A stretch of 9,692 nt of DNA. It comes from Clostridiales bacterium. Its GTDB lineage: Bacteria; Bacillota_A; Clostridia; Christensenellales; Aristaeellaceae. The stretch spans positions 1 to 9,692 of the forward strand of contig JAAYZL010000135.1 of NCBI GenBank assembly GCA_012514855.1, in the 5' to 3' direction. Shown here piece by piece: positions 1-5,992 of the stretch. Below the pieces are notes generated by a model. The model was given only the letters and a program-made list of their open reading frames with translations, did not search any database and was not told where the DNA came from. Every line of letters begins with the position of its first letter. The stretch's first letter is position 1. A program made the position numbers and the translations under genes.

Positions 1-558
1 CCGGCGGAGCTCGAGGAGCCGCTCGAGGGGACGCCCGGCGCGCGCTCGCTGTGCGCGATACTCTCCCCGGACGGCCGCGGCCTCGCGCTGGCGGCGGAGA
101 TGGACTCGAACGCGAGCGCCGAGCCGCTTTTGTCCGGCGTCCGGAATCTGAACGCGCTCCTGCCTCTGTCGCGCAGGATTCAGGCGGTCTACCGCACCGA
201 CGTCCCGTTCCGCTCCGGCGCGAAGGGCGAGGTGAACCGGGACGCGGTCGCGTCTCTGCTTCGCGGCTGCCCCGCCCGCTTTGTCCGCCTGACGCCGGGG
301 ACGGCGGAGGACGCGCCGGGGGCCCGGCTCTCGGGCCGCGTGCGCGCGCTGTTCGCGGACGCTCTGCAGAGGAACGAGGCGGGTATCGGCTTCCATGACC
401 ACTTCCTGTTCGACCTCGGCGGCGACAGCTTCCTGTACGCGGGTCTGCTGAGCCGGATCGAGCGGGAATTTGGCATAACCATTCCCGACGGCGAGCGGTC
501 GGCATACCTCACCGTCCGGGACGCGGCGCTCAACATCGAAGGACATGGAGGGAAGTAG
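1..558 (+). CDS. AMP-dependent acyl/aminoacyl ligase with C-terminal carrier protein domain (5' truncated by window edge)
   Basis: The reading frame is open from the first base to TAG at 556-558, giving 185 C-terminal residues; the large adenylating core lies outside the window. Fragment residues about 1-85 resemble the C-terminal lid of ANL-family adenylating enzymes, ending in SGAKGEVNRDAV. Lys75 (codon 223-225) sits where the family's conserved adenylation lysine lies in the usual SGKxDR motif. Residues about 105-180 form a carrier domain. DLGGDSF carries the serine (residue 143, codon 427-429) that would receive 4'-phosphopantetheine. The protein would activate a carboxylic acid as acyl-AMP and load it onto its own carrier domain. 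The substrate (fatty acid or amino acid) cannot be decided without the N-terminal pocket. The next genes are a transporter and a PlsC acyltransferase, which favours a fatty-acyl role over non-ribosomal peptide synthesis, but this is inference. Confidence 0.8.
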   Translation, partial: PAELEEPLEGTPGARSLCAILSPDGRGLALAAEMDSNASAEPLLSGVRNLNALLPLSRRIQAVYRTDVPFRSGAKGEVNRDAVASLLRGCPARFVRLTPGTAEDAPGARLSGRVRALFADALQRNEAGIGFHDHFLFDLGGDSFLYAGLLSRIEREFGITIPDGERSAYLTVRDAALNIEGHGGK

Positions 559-560
559 TG

Positions 561-1925
561 ATGAGGAAGCTCAAGGGTTGGCGGCTCGTGTTGTTTTCGG
601 CCTCGGGGTTCGGCCCGAACCTGCTGATGACGCTGGTGACGGCGTACCTGCTCAACGCGCTCGTCCCGGCGGGCATCGTCGAGAACCTCGACAAGTGGAG
701 CCTCTCGGGAACCGCGGCGCCGCTGGTCGCGGTCGGGCTGTTCAGCGTCTTGTTCACGCTCGCGAAGGTGATCGACGGCGCGATCGACATACCGCTCGCG
801 TTTGTGACGGACAGCATGCGCGCGAAGTACGGGAAGCGCAGGCTCTCGATGCTGATCGGGTTCGTGCCGATGGTCGCGGCCTACGCGCTGCTCTGGCACC
901 CGCTCAGGGCGGAGGCGTCGAGCGTATTCAACGCGATCGCGACCTTTGCGGTGCTTCTCGTGTTCTTCTCGTCGTACACGCTGTGCCTCGTGTCCTACTA
1001 CGGCTGCTACGCGCACATCGTTTCGGACGGCCGCGACCGCGCGAAGCTCGCGGGCTGGAAGGCGTTTTTCGACACGGTCAACTACTCGGTTGCCTACGCG
1101 CTCTTGCCGATGTTCGTCTCGATGGGCTTTTCGATCAAGCAGATCGTGCTCGGCTGCATGCCGCTGATGCTGACGATGCTGATCCCGCAGTTCCTCGTGA
1201 AGGAGGACGGGTCGCTGAACCGCCCGGAGGCGAGGGTGCCGTTCCTCGAGAGCCTGAAGCGCACGTTCGCGCACAGGGATTTTCGGAACTGGCTCGTGCC
1301 GCTGTTCTTCCTGCACTTCGGGCTGATGATGTTCCTCGCCGGACAGGGAACGCTCGCCGCCGGCGCGATGCAGCTCCAGGGCTGGCAGATCACGGTGATG
1401 AACACCGCCGCGTTCGCGCCGGTGCCGCTGATGCTCCTGTGGTACAACCACATCCAGCGGAAGCGCTCGACGCGGTTCGCGTTCCAGGCGGCGCTCCTGG
1501 CGTTCGCGGTCGCGATGCTGTTTTTCGAGCTCGCGTCGACGCTGTTCTTCCCCGGCGAGGGCCGGTGGCTCGTCAGGCTCATGATCGGCATCACGGGCTC
1601 GACGATCGGCAGCTTCTCGATCGGCGCGTTCTTCGCGGTGCCGTACCAGATCTCCTCGCAGATCGCGGCGAACGAACTGCGATCGACCGGCAAGGACCAC
1701 TCGGCGATGTACTTCGCGGTGCAGGGGCTCGTCACGCAGGTCGCGTCCGCCGTCTCGACGGGCGTCGTCTACCTGAACGTGAAGTCGATCTCGATCGGCG
1801 GAAACGCGCAGGCGGGCATCGAGATCGTGCCGCTGATCGTCGCCGCGGCGTGCGTGCTGTCGTTTATGCTGTCGTTCGGCATGCGCAGGAACTACGCCCC
1901 GGAAGCGAAGGGCGTCGACGCCTGA
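561..1925 (+). CDS. MFS transporter, GPH/MelB-like (sugar:cation symporter family)
   Basis: This is a 454-residue polytopic membrane protein with many hydrophobic segments, fitting the usual 12-helix plan and length of the glycoside-pentoside-hexuronide:cation symporter family (MFS_2 type). The family signature is visible at residues 72-94, IDGAIDIP then TDSMRAKYGKRR: acidic residues D72, D76 and D84 in and after helix II, then a basic loop. In MelB, equivalent helix II aspartates bind the coupling cation. I start at ATG 561. GTG 558 is also in frame but overlaps the upstream stop; GGAGGGA at 547-553 lies 7 nt before the ATG. The gene begins 2 nt after the ligase/carrier gene and its stop shares one base with the next start, so it is translationally coupled on both sides. 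Some family members carry lipids rather than sugars (for example MFSD2A, a lysophospholipid transporter). The acyltransferase next door makes a lipid substrate plausible, but this is unproven. Confidence 0.85.
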   Translation: MRKLKGWRLVLFSASGFGPNLLMTLVTAYLLNALVPAGIVENLDKWSLSGTAAPLVAVGLFSVLFTLAKVIDGAIDIPLAFVTDSMRAKYGKRRLSMLIGFVPMVAAYALLWHPLRAEASSVFNAIATFAVLLVFFSSYTLCLVSYYGCYAHIVSDGRDRAKLAGWKAFFDTVNYSVAYALLPMFVSMGFSIKQIVLGCMPLMLTMLIPQFLVKEDGSLNRPEARVPFLESLKRTFAHRDFRNWLVPLFFLHFGLMMFLAGQGTLAAGAMQLQGWQITVMNTAAFAPVPLMLLWYNHIQRKRSTRFAFQAALLAFAVAMLFFELASTLFFPGEGRWLVRLMIGITGSTIGSFSIGAFFAVPYQISSQIAANELRSTGKDHSAMYFAVQGLVTQVASAVSTGVVYLNVKSISIGGNAQAGIEIVPLIVAAACVLSFMLSFGMRRNYAPEAKGVDA

Positions 1926-2512
1926 TGTGGTTCGCGCGAGCGGTCAAGCTGATCGCGCTGCCGTTCTTTACCATCGCCTTCCGGCCGCGGGCGCGGGGGT
2001 TTCGGGGGCTTGACAAGGCGGTCCTCTGCGTAAACCACACGTCCATGTGGGACGGGGCGCTGCTGGTCGAGCTGTTTCCCAACCGGAGGCTGTACTTTCC
2101 CGCGTCCGACCGGCTGTTCCACTGCCCGCGGGTGTGCAGGGCGTTCCTGTCGGCGATGGGCGCGGTTCGGATGCGCCCCGGCAGGATGCCCATCGACGAA
2201 CTGCACTCGATCGCGAAGGGGTTGGGCCGGCGCGACTGGATCGTTTTCTTCCCCGAGGGGAAAATAGGGCGCGACGGCGTTGTGCGCGCGTTTCAGCCGG
2301 GCTTTGCGATGCTCGCGCTGGAAACGGGGCTGCCGGTCGTGCCGGTGCACGTTAGGCTTAGACCGTTCTGGCTCGGCGGCACGGTCGTCCGCGCGGGCGC
2401 GCCCGAAACGCTGTCCTCGCAGGGGCGGCCGGACGGGGACGAACTTCAGAGAATTGCCGAGGGGATGCGCTCGCGCGTTTCGAATCTGGGAAGGAGGGAC
2501 GGGGATGTCTGA
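1925..2512 (+). CDS. PlsC-type 1-acyl-glycerol-3-phosphate acyltransferase
   Basis: This 195-residue protein has the hallmarks of the glycerolipid acyltransferase family. The HX4D motif is NHTSMWD (H38, D43, catalytic), the glycerophosphate-binding segment follows MGAVRMRPG, and FPEG lies at residues 109-112, followed by a hydrophobic stretch ending in LPVVPVHV. A hydrophobic N-terminus (LIALPFFTIAF) likely anchors it to the membrane. Family members move an acyl chain from acyl-ACP or acyl-CoA to the sn-2 position of a lysophospholipid or lysophosphatidate. At 195 residues it is at the short end for PlsC (often 200-250). It starts at ATG 1925, overlapping the transporter stop by one base (TGATG), a classic coupling arrangement. 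Its 3' end overlaps the next gene by 8 nt. Whether it is the cell's main PlsC or a salvage/remodelling enzyme is open; the carrier-domain ligase in the same operon suggests a dedicated acyl supply. Confidence 0.85.
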   Translation: MWFARAVKLIALPFFTIAFRPRARGFRGLDKAVLCVNHTSMWDGALLVELFPNRRLYFPASDRLFHCPRVCRAFLSAMGAVRMRPGRMPIDELHSIAKGLGRRDWIVFFPEGKIGRDGVVRAFQPGFAMLALETGLPVVPVHVRLRPFWLGGTVVRAGAPETLSSQGRPDGDELQRIAEGMRSRVSNLGRRDGDV

Positions 2513-2858
2513 GGAGAGGGACATGATGGAGGCAAGGGTTCCCGACAACGGGGGAGGGATCGCGGTCGCGGGGCTGGTGCTCGGCATCATCGCGGCGGTG
2601 TTCGCGCACATACCGTTTGCGTGCGCACTGGGGTTTCTGCTGTCGATTCCGGCGGTCATCTGCGCCAGCAAGGGAAGGAAGCGCGCCGCGAGGAATAAGC
2701 AGGGCATCGCGGTCACCGGGCTCGTGCTCGGCTGGGTCGCGTTCGGCGTGTCGATCTTCATGTGCGCGTACAGCGGGTTTTTGTACTACTTTCTCTATGT
2801 GTTCAGAATGTCGGAATACCGCGACATGGTTCCGTGGGTTCAGCAGGTCATGCTCTGA
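2505..2858 (+). CDS. small DUF4190-like membrane protein
   Basis: The gene encodes 117 residues. A short acidic N-terminus (MSEERDMMEARVPDNGG) precedes hydrophobic segments at about residues 19-33 and 38-51, a basic loop (SKGRKRAARNKQG), and further hydrophobic segments at about 66-90. The repeated pattern GIAVAGLVLGI ... GIAVTGLVLGW, with a small basic loop between, is typical of DUF4190-type proteins, whose function is unknown. I chose ATG 2505 because AAGGAGGGA (2491-2499) sits just upstream; the frame is open further upstream, but that part overlaps plsC completely. It overlaps the acyltransferase by 8 nt and is the last gene before the terminator, so it is co-transcribed with the lipid genes. 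A role in the same membrane process is only suggested by position. Confidence 0.7.
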   Translation: MSEERDMMEARVPDNGGGIAVAGLVLGIIAAVFAHIPFACALGFLLSIPAVICASKGRKRAARNKQGIAVTGLVLGWVAFGVSIFMCAYSGFLYYFLYVFRMSEYRDMVPWVQQVML

Positions 2859-2886
2859 CCCAAACGCCCGCTCCCGTTACCGCCCG

Positions 2887-2920
2887 CTCCGGCAGATGCG
2901 CTCTGCCGGAGTTTTTTATT
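2887..2920 (+). terminator. intrinsic terminator of the lipid operon
   Basis: A perfect 9-bp stem, CTCCGGCAG (2887-2895) with CTGCCGGAG (2903-2911), encloses a 7-nt loop and is followed directly by TTTTTT (2912-2917). It lies 28 nt after the stop of the DUF4190-like gene and upstream of the zinc operon promoter. Confidence 0.93.
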
Positions 2921-2944
2921 CCCCTGTATATTCAAAATCCTAAC

Positions 2945-2973
2945 TTGACAGAATAAGGCCGAGCGGTTATTAT
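2945..2973 (+). promoter_or_regulatory. sigma-A promoter of the zinc operon
   Basis: TTGACA (2945-2950) and TATTAT (2968-2973) are separated by exactly 17 nt, so the -35 box is perfect and the -10 box has one mismatch to consensus. The predicted transcription start is near 2979-2981. An ATG at 2972 lies inside the -10 box and therefore cannot be the translation start of the following gene. Confidence 0.85.
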
Positions 2974-2974
2974 G

Positions 2975-2997
2975 AATTTGAATTTGGAATTCGATTT
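2975..2997 (+). promoter_or_regulatory. candidate Zur operator (imperfect dyad over the transcription start)
   Basis: GAATT (2980-2984) and AATTC (2988-2992) form a perfect inverted repeat around TGG. The dyad extends imperfectly to AATTTGAATT / AATTCGATTT over 23 bp. The right half resembles the ATTACGATTT half of the Zur box as I remember it from Bacillus; the left half is weaker and the centre is 3 nt instead of 1. Its position on the predicted start site fits a repressor, and the operon encodes a Fur-family regulator. This is a tentative call. Confidence 0.4.
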
Positions 2998-3007
2998 GGA
3001 GGGCGCC

Positions 3008-4069
3008 ATGAAGAAATTGATCGGCCTGTTGCTTGCGGCGGTTCTGCTGCTTGCGGCGGCTGCTTTTTTGCTGCTCGGCGGCTGCGCGGCGATGGGGGAC
3101 ACCCAGCAGGCGGGCAGCGCCCAGCAGGCGGGCAGCGCCCAGCGGGCGGGCAGCGCCCAGCGGGCGGGCAGCGCCCAGCGGGCGGGCAGCGCCCAGCAGG
3201 CGGACAGCGCCCAGCGGACGGGCAGCGCCCAGCGGGCGGGCAGTATTGTCGTGACGGATTTCCCCTGCTACGACCTCGTGCGGCGGGTAATGGGCACGGA
3301 GGAGGGGCTGACGCTGCTGATCCGGCCCGGCACGGACGCGCACATGTACGAGCCGACGCCCGCCGACGCGATGGCGCTCTACGGCGCGGACGTGTTCGTC
3401 TACATCGGCGGCCACGGCGACGCCTGGGCGGACGAAATCCTCCGGGCGGCGGACGGCCTGGCGGTCGTCCGATTGATGGACAGCGTCGAGGCGCTCGAGG
3501 AGGAGCACGGGCACGGGGAGGAGCACGGGCACGAGGACATCTCCTACGACGAGCACATCTGGACGTCGCCCGTCAACATGCGCGCGATGCTGAAAACCGT
3601 CGGGGAGGCGCTCTCGACGGTCTATCCCGGAAACGCTGAGCTCTACCGCGCGAACGCCGCCGCGTATGACCAAGAACTCGTCGCGCTCGACGCTTCGTTC
3701 CGCGAGGTCGTCGACGGCGCCGCGCGCACGGAGCTCGTGTTCGCCGACCGCTTCCCGTTTCTGTACTTCGCGCGCGAGTACGGCCTGACCTACCGCTCCG
3801 CGTTCGCGGGCTGCTCGGACGACGTGCAGCCCAGCGTGCAGGCGGTCGCGTCCATCATCAAGGCGGTCGAGGACGACGGCGTGCCGATCGTCTACGTGAT
3901 CGAGATGAGCACCGAGGACATCGCGCGGGCCGTAAAGGAGCAGACCGGCGCGGAGATCGTGAAGATGCACTCGTGCCAGAACGTGACGCAGAGGGAGTTC
4001 GAGGCGGGGGAGACGTATTTGACGCTGATGCGGCGCAACGTCGAGGCGCTCAAGAAGGGACTGGAGTGA
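3008..4069 (+). CDS. znuA: zinc ABC transporter substrate-binding lipoprotein (ZnuA/AdcA type)
   Basis: This 353-residue secreted lipoprotein would capture Zn(II) outside the membrane for the ABC transporter encoded downstream. The N-terminus MKK plus a hydrophobic run ends in the lipobox LGGC, with C26 as the lipid-anchored residue. Residues 33-80 are eight six-residue repeats (QQAGSA/QRAGSA), an apparent spacer. The cluster A-I binding domain follows (about 81-353). Metal ligands recognisable by motif are H112 (DAHMYEPTP), H183 (DEHIWTSP) and probably E299 (VIEMS). The usual third His position reads ADRFPF, with D247. Between the first two lies a His-rich loop, residues 164-177, with H167, H169, H173 and H175, typical of zinc rather than manganese members. 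The start is ATG 3008, with GGAGGG at 2998-3003; the upstream in-frame ATG 2972 is in the promoter. The gene is about 50 residues longer than typical because of the repeat. Confidence 0.9.
   Translation: MKKLIGLLLAAVLLLAAAAFLLLGGCAAMGDTQQAGSAQQAGSAQRAGSAQRAGSAQRAGSAQQADSAQRTGSAQRAGSIVVTDFPCYDLVRRVMGTEEGLTLLIRPGTDAHMYEPTPADAMALYGADVFVYIGGHGDAWADEILRAADGLAVVRLMDSVEALEEEHGHGEEHGHEDISYDEHIWTSPVNMRAMLKTVGEALSTVYPGNAELYRANAAAYDQELVALDASFREVVDGAARTELVFADRFPFLYFAREYGLTYRSAFAGCSDDVQPSVQAVASIIKAVEDDGVPIVYVIEMSTEDIARAVKEQTGAEIVKMHSCQNVTQREFEAGETYLTLMRRNVEALKKGLE
3104..3247 (+). repeat. 18-bp tandem repeat, 8 copies, inside znuA
   Basis: Eight in-frame 18-bp units begin at 3104, 3122, 3140, 3158, 3176, 3194, 3212 and 3230, each coding Q-[QR]-[AT]-[GD]-S-A (the last ends in I). 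Units 3 to 5 are identical. The others differ by one or two point changes, such as CAG/CGG in the second codon, GAC for GGC in unit 6 and ACG for GCG in unit 7. The near identity points to recent expansion by slippage or recombination. Each gain or loss of a unit keeps the frame, so the repeat would tune linker length only. Confidence 0.95.
3500..3535 (+). repeat. duplicated 18-bp His-rich unit in znuA
   Basis: Two adjacent 18-bp units (3500-3517 and 3518-3535) encode EEHGHG and EEHGHE and differ by a single base. Together they form the metal-binding His loop of the zinc-binding protein. This is distinct from the Gln/Ala/Gly/Ser repeat upstream. Confidence 0.9.
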
Positions 4070-4070
4070 C

Positions 4071-4496
4071 ATGCGCGGCGAGTACAATACCAAGCAAAAG
4101 CAGGAGATGACGCGCTTTCTCGCCGACCGCGCGATGCAGAGCTTCTCGGCGGAGGAGCTCGTCGACGGCATGGGGAAGGAGGGCGTGCGCGTCGGCCACA
4201 CGACGGCCTACCGCTTTCTCGAGGCGCTGTGCCAGCAGAGGGCCGCGCGCAAATACCTGAACGCGCAGGGGCTCGCGCGCTACCAATATCTCGGCGAGGA
4301 CGCGGACTGCGACCACCACTTTCACATGATGTGCCGCCAGTGCGGGGACATGTTTCACGTCGACTGCGAGATGGTCTCGCGCCTCGGCCGGCACATGCGC
4401 GCGGAGCACGGCTTCGCGATCGAGCCGCGCGAGAGCGTGCTCGTCGGGCTGTGCGAAAACTGCCTGGGAGGGAAGCGCGATGGCTGCTCTGATTGA
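4071..4496 (+). CDS. zur: Fur-family metalloregulator, probable zinc uptake repressor Zur
   Basis: This 141-residue protein has the usual Fur-family size and layout. An N-terminal winged-helix region (about 1-75) contains the recognition-helix-like stretch VGHTTAYRFLEAL. The metal/dimer domain begins with DCDHHFHMMC. Two CxxC pairs, C88/C91 (CRQC) and C128/C131 (CENC), form the structural zinc site. H82, H83 and H85, plus later His/Glu residues (HMRAEHGF), are candidate sensory ligands. Sequence motifs alone do not separate Fur, Zur and PerR. The call of Zur rests on its location between the zinc-binding protein and the ATPase of the transporter. The start ATG 4071 follows the previous stop by one base, and its 3' end overlaps znuC by 17 nt, so the regulator is made with the transporter it presumably represses, an autoregulated loop. 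Confidence 0.85.
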   Translation: MRGEYNTKQKQEMTRFLADRAMQSFSAEELVDGMGKEGVRVGHTTAYRFLEALCQQRAARKYLNAQGLARYQYLGEDADCDHHFHMMCRQCGDMFHVDCEMVSRLGRHMRAEHGFAIEPRESVLVGLCENCLGGKRDGCSD

Positions 4497-5169
4497 GCTC
4501 AGCGACGTGACTGTCAGCTTCGAGGGCCATCCGGCCGTCGAAAACGTGAACCTGAAGGTCGAAAAGGGCGAGTACGCGGTGCTGCTCGGGAGCAACGGCT
4601 CCGGAAAGTCCACGCTGATGCGCGCGATGCTCGGCCTCGTCCGGCCGAAGGCGGGCGAGATACGCTTCGGCGACGGCTTCCGGCGCGACCGCGTCGGCTA
4701 CATGCCGCAAAAGACGGTCGCGCAGCGCGATTTTCCGGCGTCGGTCGAGGAGGTCGTGCGCTCGGGGCTCATCAACCGCATGGGGCTCCGGATGCGCTAC
4801 TCGCAGGCGGAAAAGGCGCGCGCGCTGGAGGCCATGCGCGCGCTCGGCATCGGGGAACTGCGCAAAAAGGCGTACCCGACGCTCTCCGGCGGCCAGCAGC
4901 AGCGGGTGCTGCTCGCGCGCGCGCTGTGCGCCGCGGACGAGCTGCTGATGCTCGACGAGCCGGTTTCCGGGCTCGACCCGCAGGCGACCGAGGAGATGTA
5001 CAGGGCCGTCGGCAATCTGAAGCGCGAGCGGGGGATGGCGGTGTTCACGATCTCGCACGACGTCGAGGAAGCGCTCAAGGGCGCCGACCGCGTGATCGTG
5101 CTCGAGCGCTCCGTGCGGTTCAACGGCACGCTCCCGGAATATCAGGAATGGAGGCTCACGCATGCTTGA
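4480..5169 (+). CDS. znuC: zinc ABC transporter ATP-binding protein
   Basis: This 229-residue cytoplasmic ATPase would power zinc import through the ZnuB-like permease. All nucleotide-binding motifs are intact: Walker A GSNGSGKST (37-45), Q-loop PQK in GYMPQKTVAQRDFP, ABC signature LSGGQQQR (135-142), Walker B LLMLDEP (155-161) with catalytic E160, D-loop SGLD, and H-loop SHD (H193). The length is normal for family members that lack a C-terminal extension. The start at ATG 4480 has GGAGG (4467-4471) 8 nt upstream and lies inside the end of the regulator gene. Its own stop overlaps the permease start by 8 nt. Position and overlaps tie it to zinc. Relatives in the same family carry manganese or iron, so the metal is inferred from the His-rich binding protein. 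Confidence 0.92.
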   Translation: MAALIELSDVTVSFEGHPAVENVNLKVEKGEYAVLLGSNGSGKSTLMRAMLGLVRPKAGEIRFGDGFRRDRVGYMPQKTVAQRDFPASVEEVVRSGLINRMGLRMRYSQAEKARALEAMRALGIGELRKKAYPTLSGGQQQRVLLARALCAADELLMLDEPVSGLDPQATEEMYRAVGNLKRERGMAVFTISHDVEEALKGADRVIVLERSVRFNGTLPEYQEWRLTHA

Positions 5170-5983
5170 GACGGTGCTCTCCTACCTTCGCTATCCGTTC
5201 ATGCAGCGCGCGCTCGTCGTGGGAGCTTTGGTCAGCCTGTGCGCGGCGCTGCTCGGCGTGAGCCTGGTGCTCAAGCGCTACTCGATGATCGGCGACGGCC
5301 TGTCGCACGTCGGGTTCTCGGCGCTGACCGTCGCGGCGGCGGCAAACCTGGCGCCGCTGTCGGTCGCGATTCCGGGCGTCATGCTCGCGGCGTTCGCGCT
5401 GCTTCGGATCAACGAGCGCACGCGGATAAAAGGCGACGCGGCGATCGCGCTTTTTTCGACGACGGCGGTCGCGCTGGGCGTCATGGTGATCTCGATGACG
5501 AAGGGCATGGGCGAGGTCAGCGATTACATGTTCGGAAAGATCCTCGCGCTGACGAACTCGGACGTCGCCGTGTCGATCGCGCTGTGCGTGGCCGTGCTCG
5601 CGATCTTCGTGTTCCTCTACCACCGCGTGTTCGCCGTGACCTTCGACGAGACGTTCGCGCGGGCGACCGGCACGAGGGTCGGCGCGCTGAACACGCTGCT
5701 CGCGCTGCTCACGGCGGTGACGATCGTCATCGGCATGCGCATGATGGGCACGATGCTGATCTCGAGCCTGATCATCTTCCCGCCGCTGACGTCGATGCGC
5801 GTGTTCTCGCGCTTCCGCGACGTCGCGATCGGCTCGGTGGTAATCGCGGTCGTGTGCTTCGCGGGCGGCATACTCGTCAGCAGCTACTTTGAAAAGATGC
5901 CCGCCGGCGCGTGCGTTGTCGCGGTCAACGCTTTGATGTTCGCGATCTTTTCCGGCGTGGGGATTTTCGTCCGCAGGCGGTAG
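5162..5983 (+). CDS. znuB: zinc ABC transporter permease (ABC-3 family)
   Basis: This 273-residue, strongly hydrophobic protein has the expected length for ABC-3 family permeases, which have 8 or 9 membrane helices and form the channel for Zn/Mn import as a homodimer. Family landmarks include the early segment SLVLKRYSMIGDGLSHVGF, the basic loop RINERTRIKGDAAI, and the region GTMLISSLIIFPPLTSMRV near the end, which matches the conserved 'LLVSALLIIPAATA' zone of the family. The start ATG 5162 is preceded by GGAGG at 5150-5154 and overlaps znuC by 8 nt. The short basic C-terminus (VRRR) would lie in the cytoplasm. It completes a transporter set with znuA and znuC. Confidence 0.92.
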   Translation: MLETVLSYLRYPFMQRALVVGALVSLCAALLGVSLVLKRYSMIGDGLSHVGFSALTVAAAANLAPLSVAIPGVMLAAFALLRINERTRIKGDAAIALFSTTAVALGVMVISMTKGMGEVSDYMFGKILALTNSDVAVSIALCVAVLAIFVFLYHRVFAVTFDETFARATGTRVGALNTLLALLTAVTIVIGMRMMGTMLISSLIIFPPLTSMRVFSRFRDVAIGSVVIAVVCFAGGILVSSYFEKMPAGACVVAVNALMFAIFSGVGIFVRRR

Positions 5984-5992
5984 GAGGCGCGC

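Noticed and set aside
189..1700. Long - strand open frame (503 codons) across the ligase and transporter genes
   Set aside because: Its translation is a low-complexity mix of Arg, Glu, His and Asp, typical of the antisense of GC-rich coding DNA. The + strand carries clear families with ribosome binding sites.
2930..2983. Inverted pair ATTCAAA (2930-2936) / TTTGAAT (2977-2983) flanking the zinc promoter
   Set aside because: The arms are short, AT-only apart from one base, and 40 nt apart in an AT-rich stretch, so chance occurrence is likely.
2972..3007. Upstream in-frame ATG (2972) as the znuA start
   Set aside because: It lies within the -10 box of the promoter and would put a non-signal sequence before the lipoprotein signal peptide.
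3104..3247. Tandem repeats as a possible CRISPR array
   Set aside because: The units are contiguous, 18 bp, without spacers, and lie in frame inside a coding region.
2840..4201. Long - strand open frame opposite the zinc-binding protein
   Set aside because: It has no recognisable domain, spans a terminator and promoter of the + strand, and its repeats are just the reverse of the znuA minisatellite.
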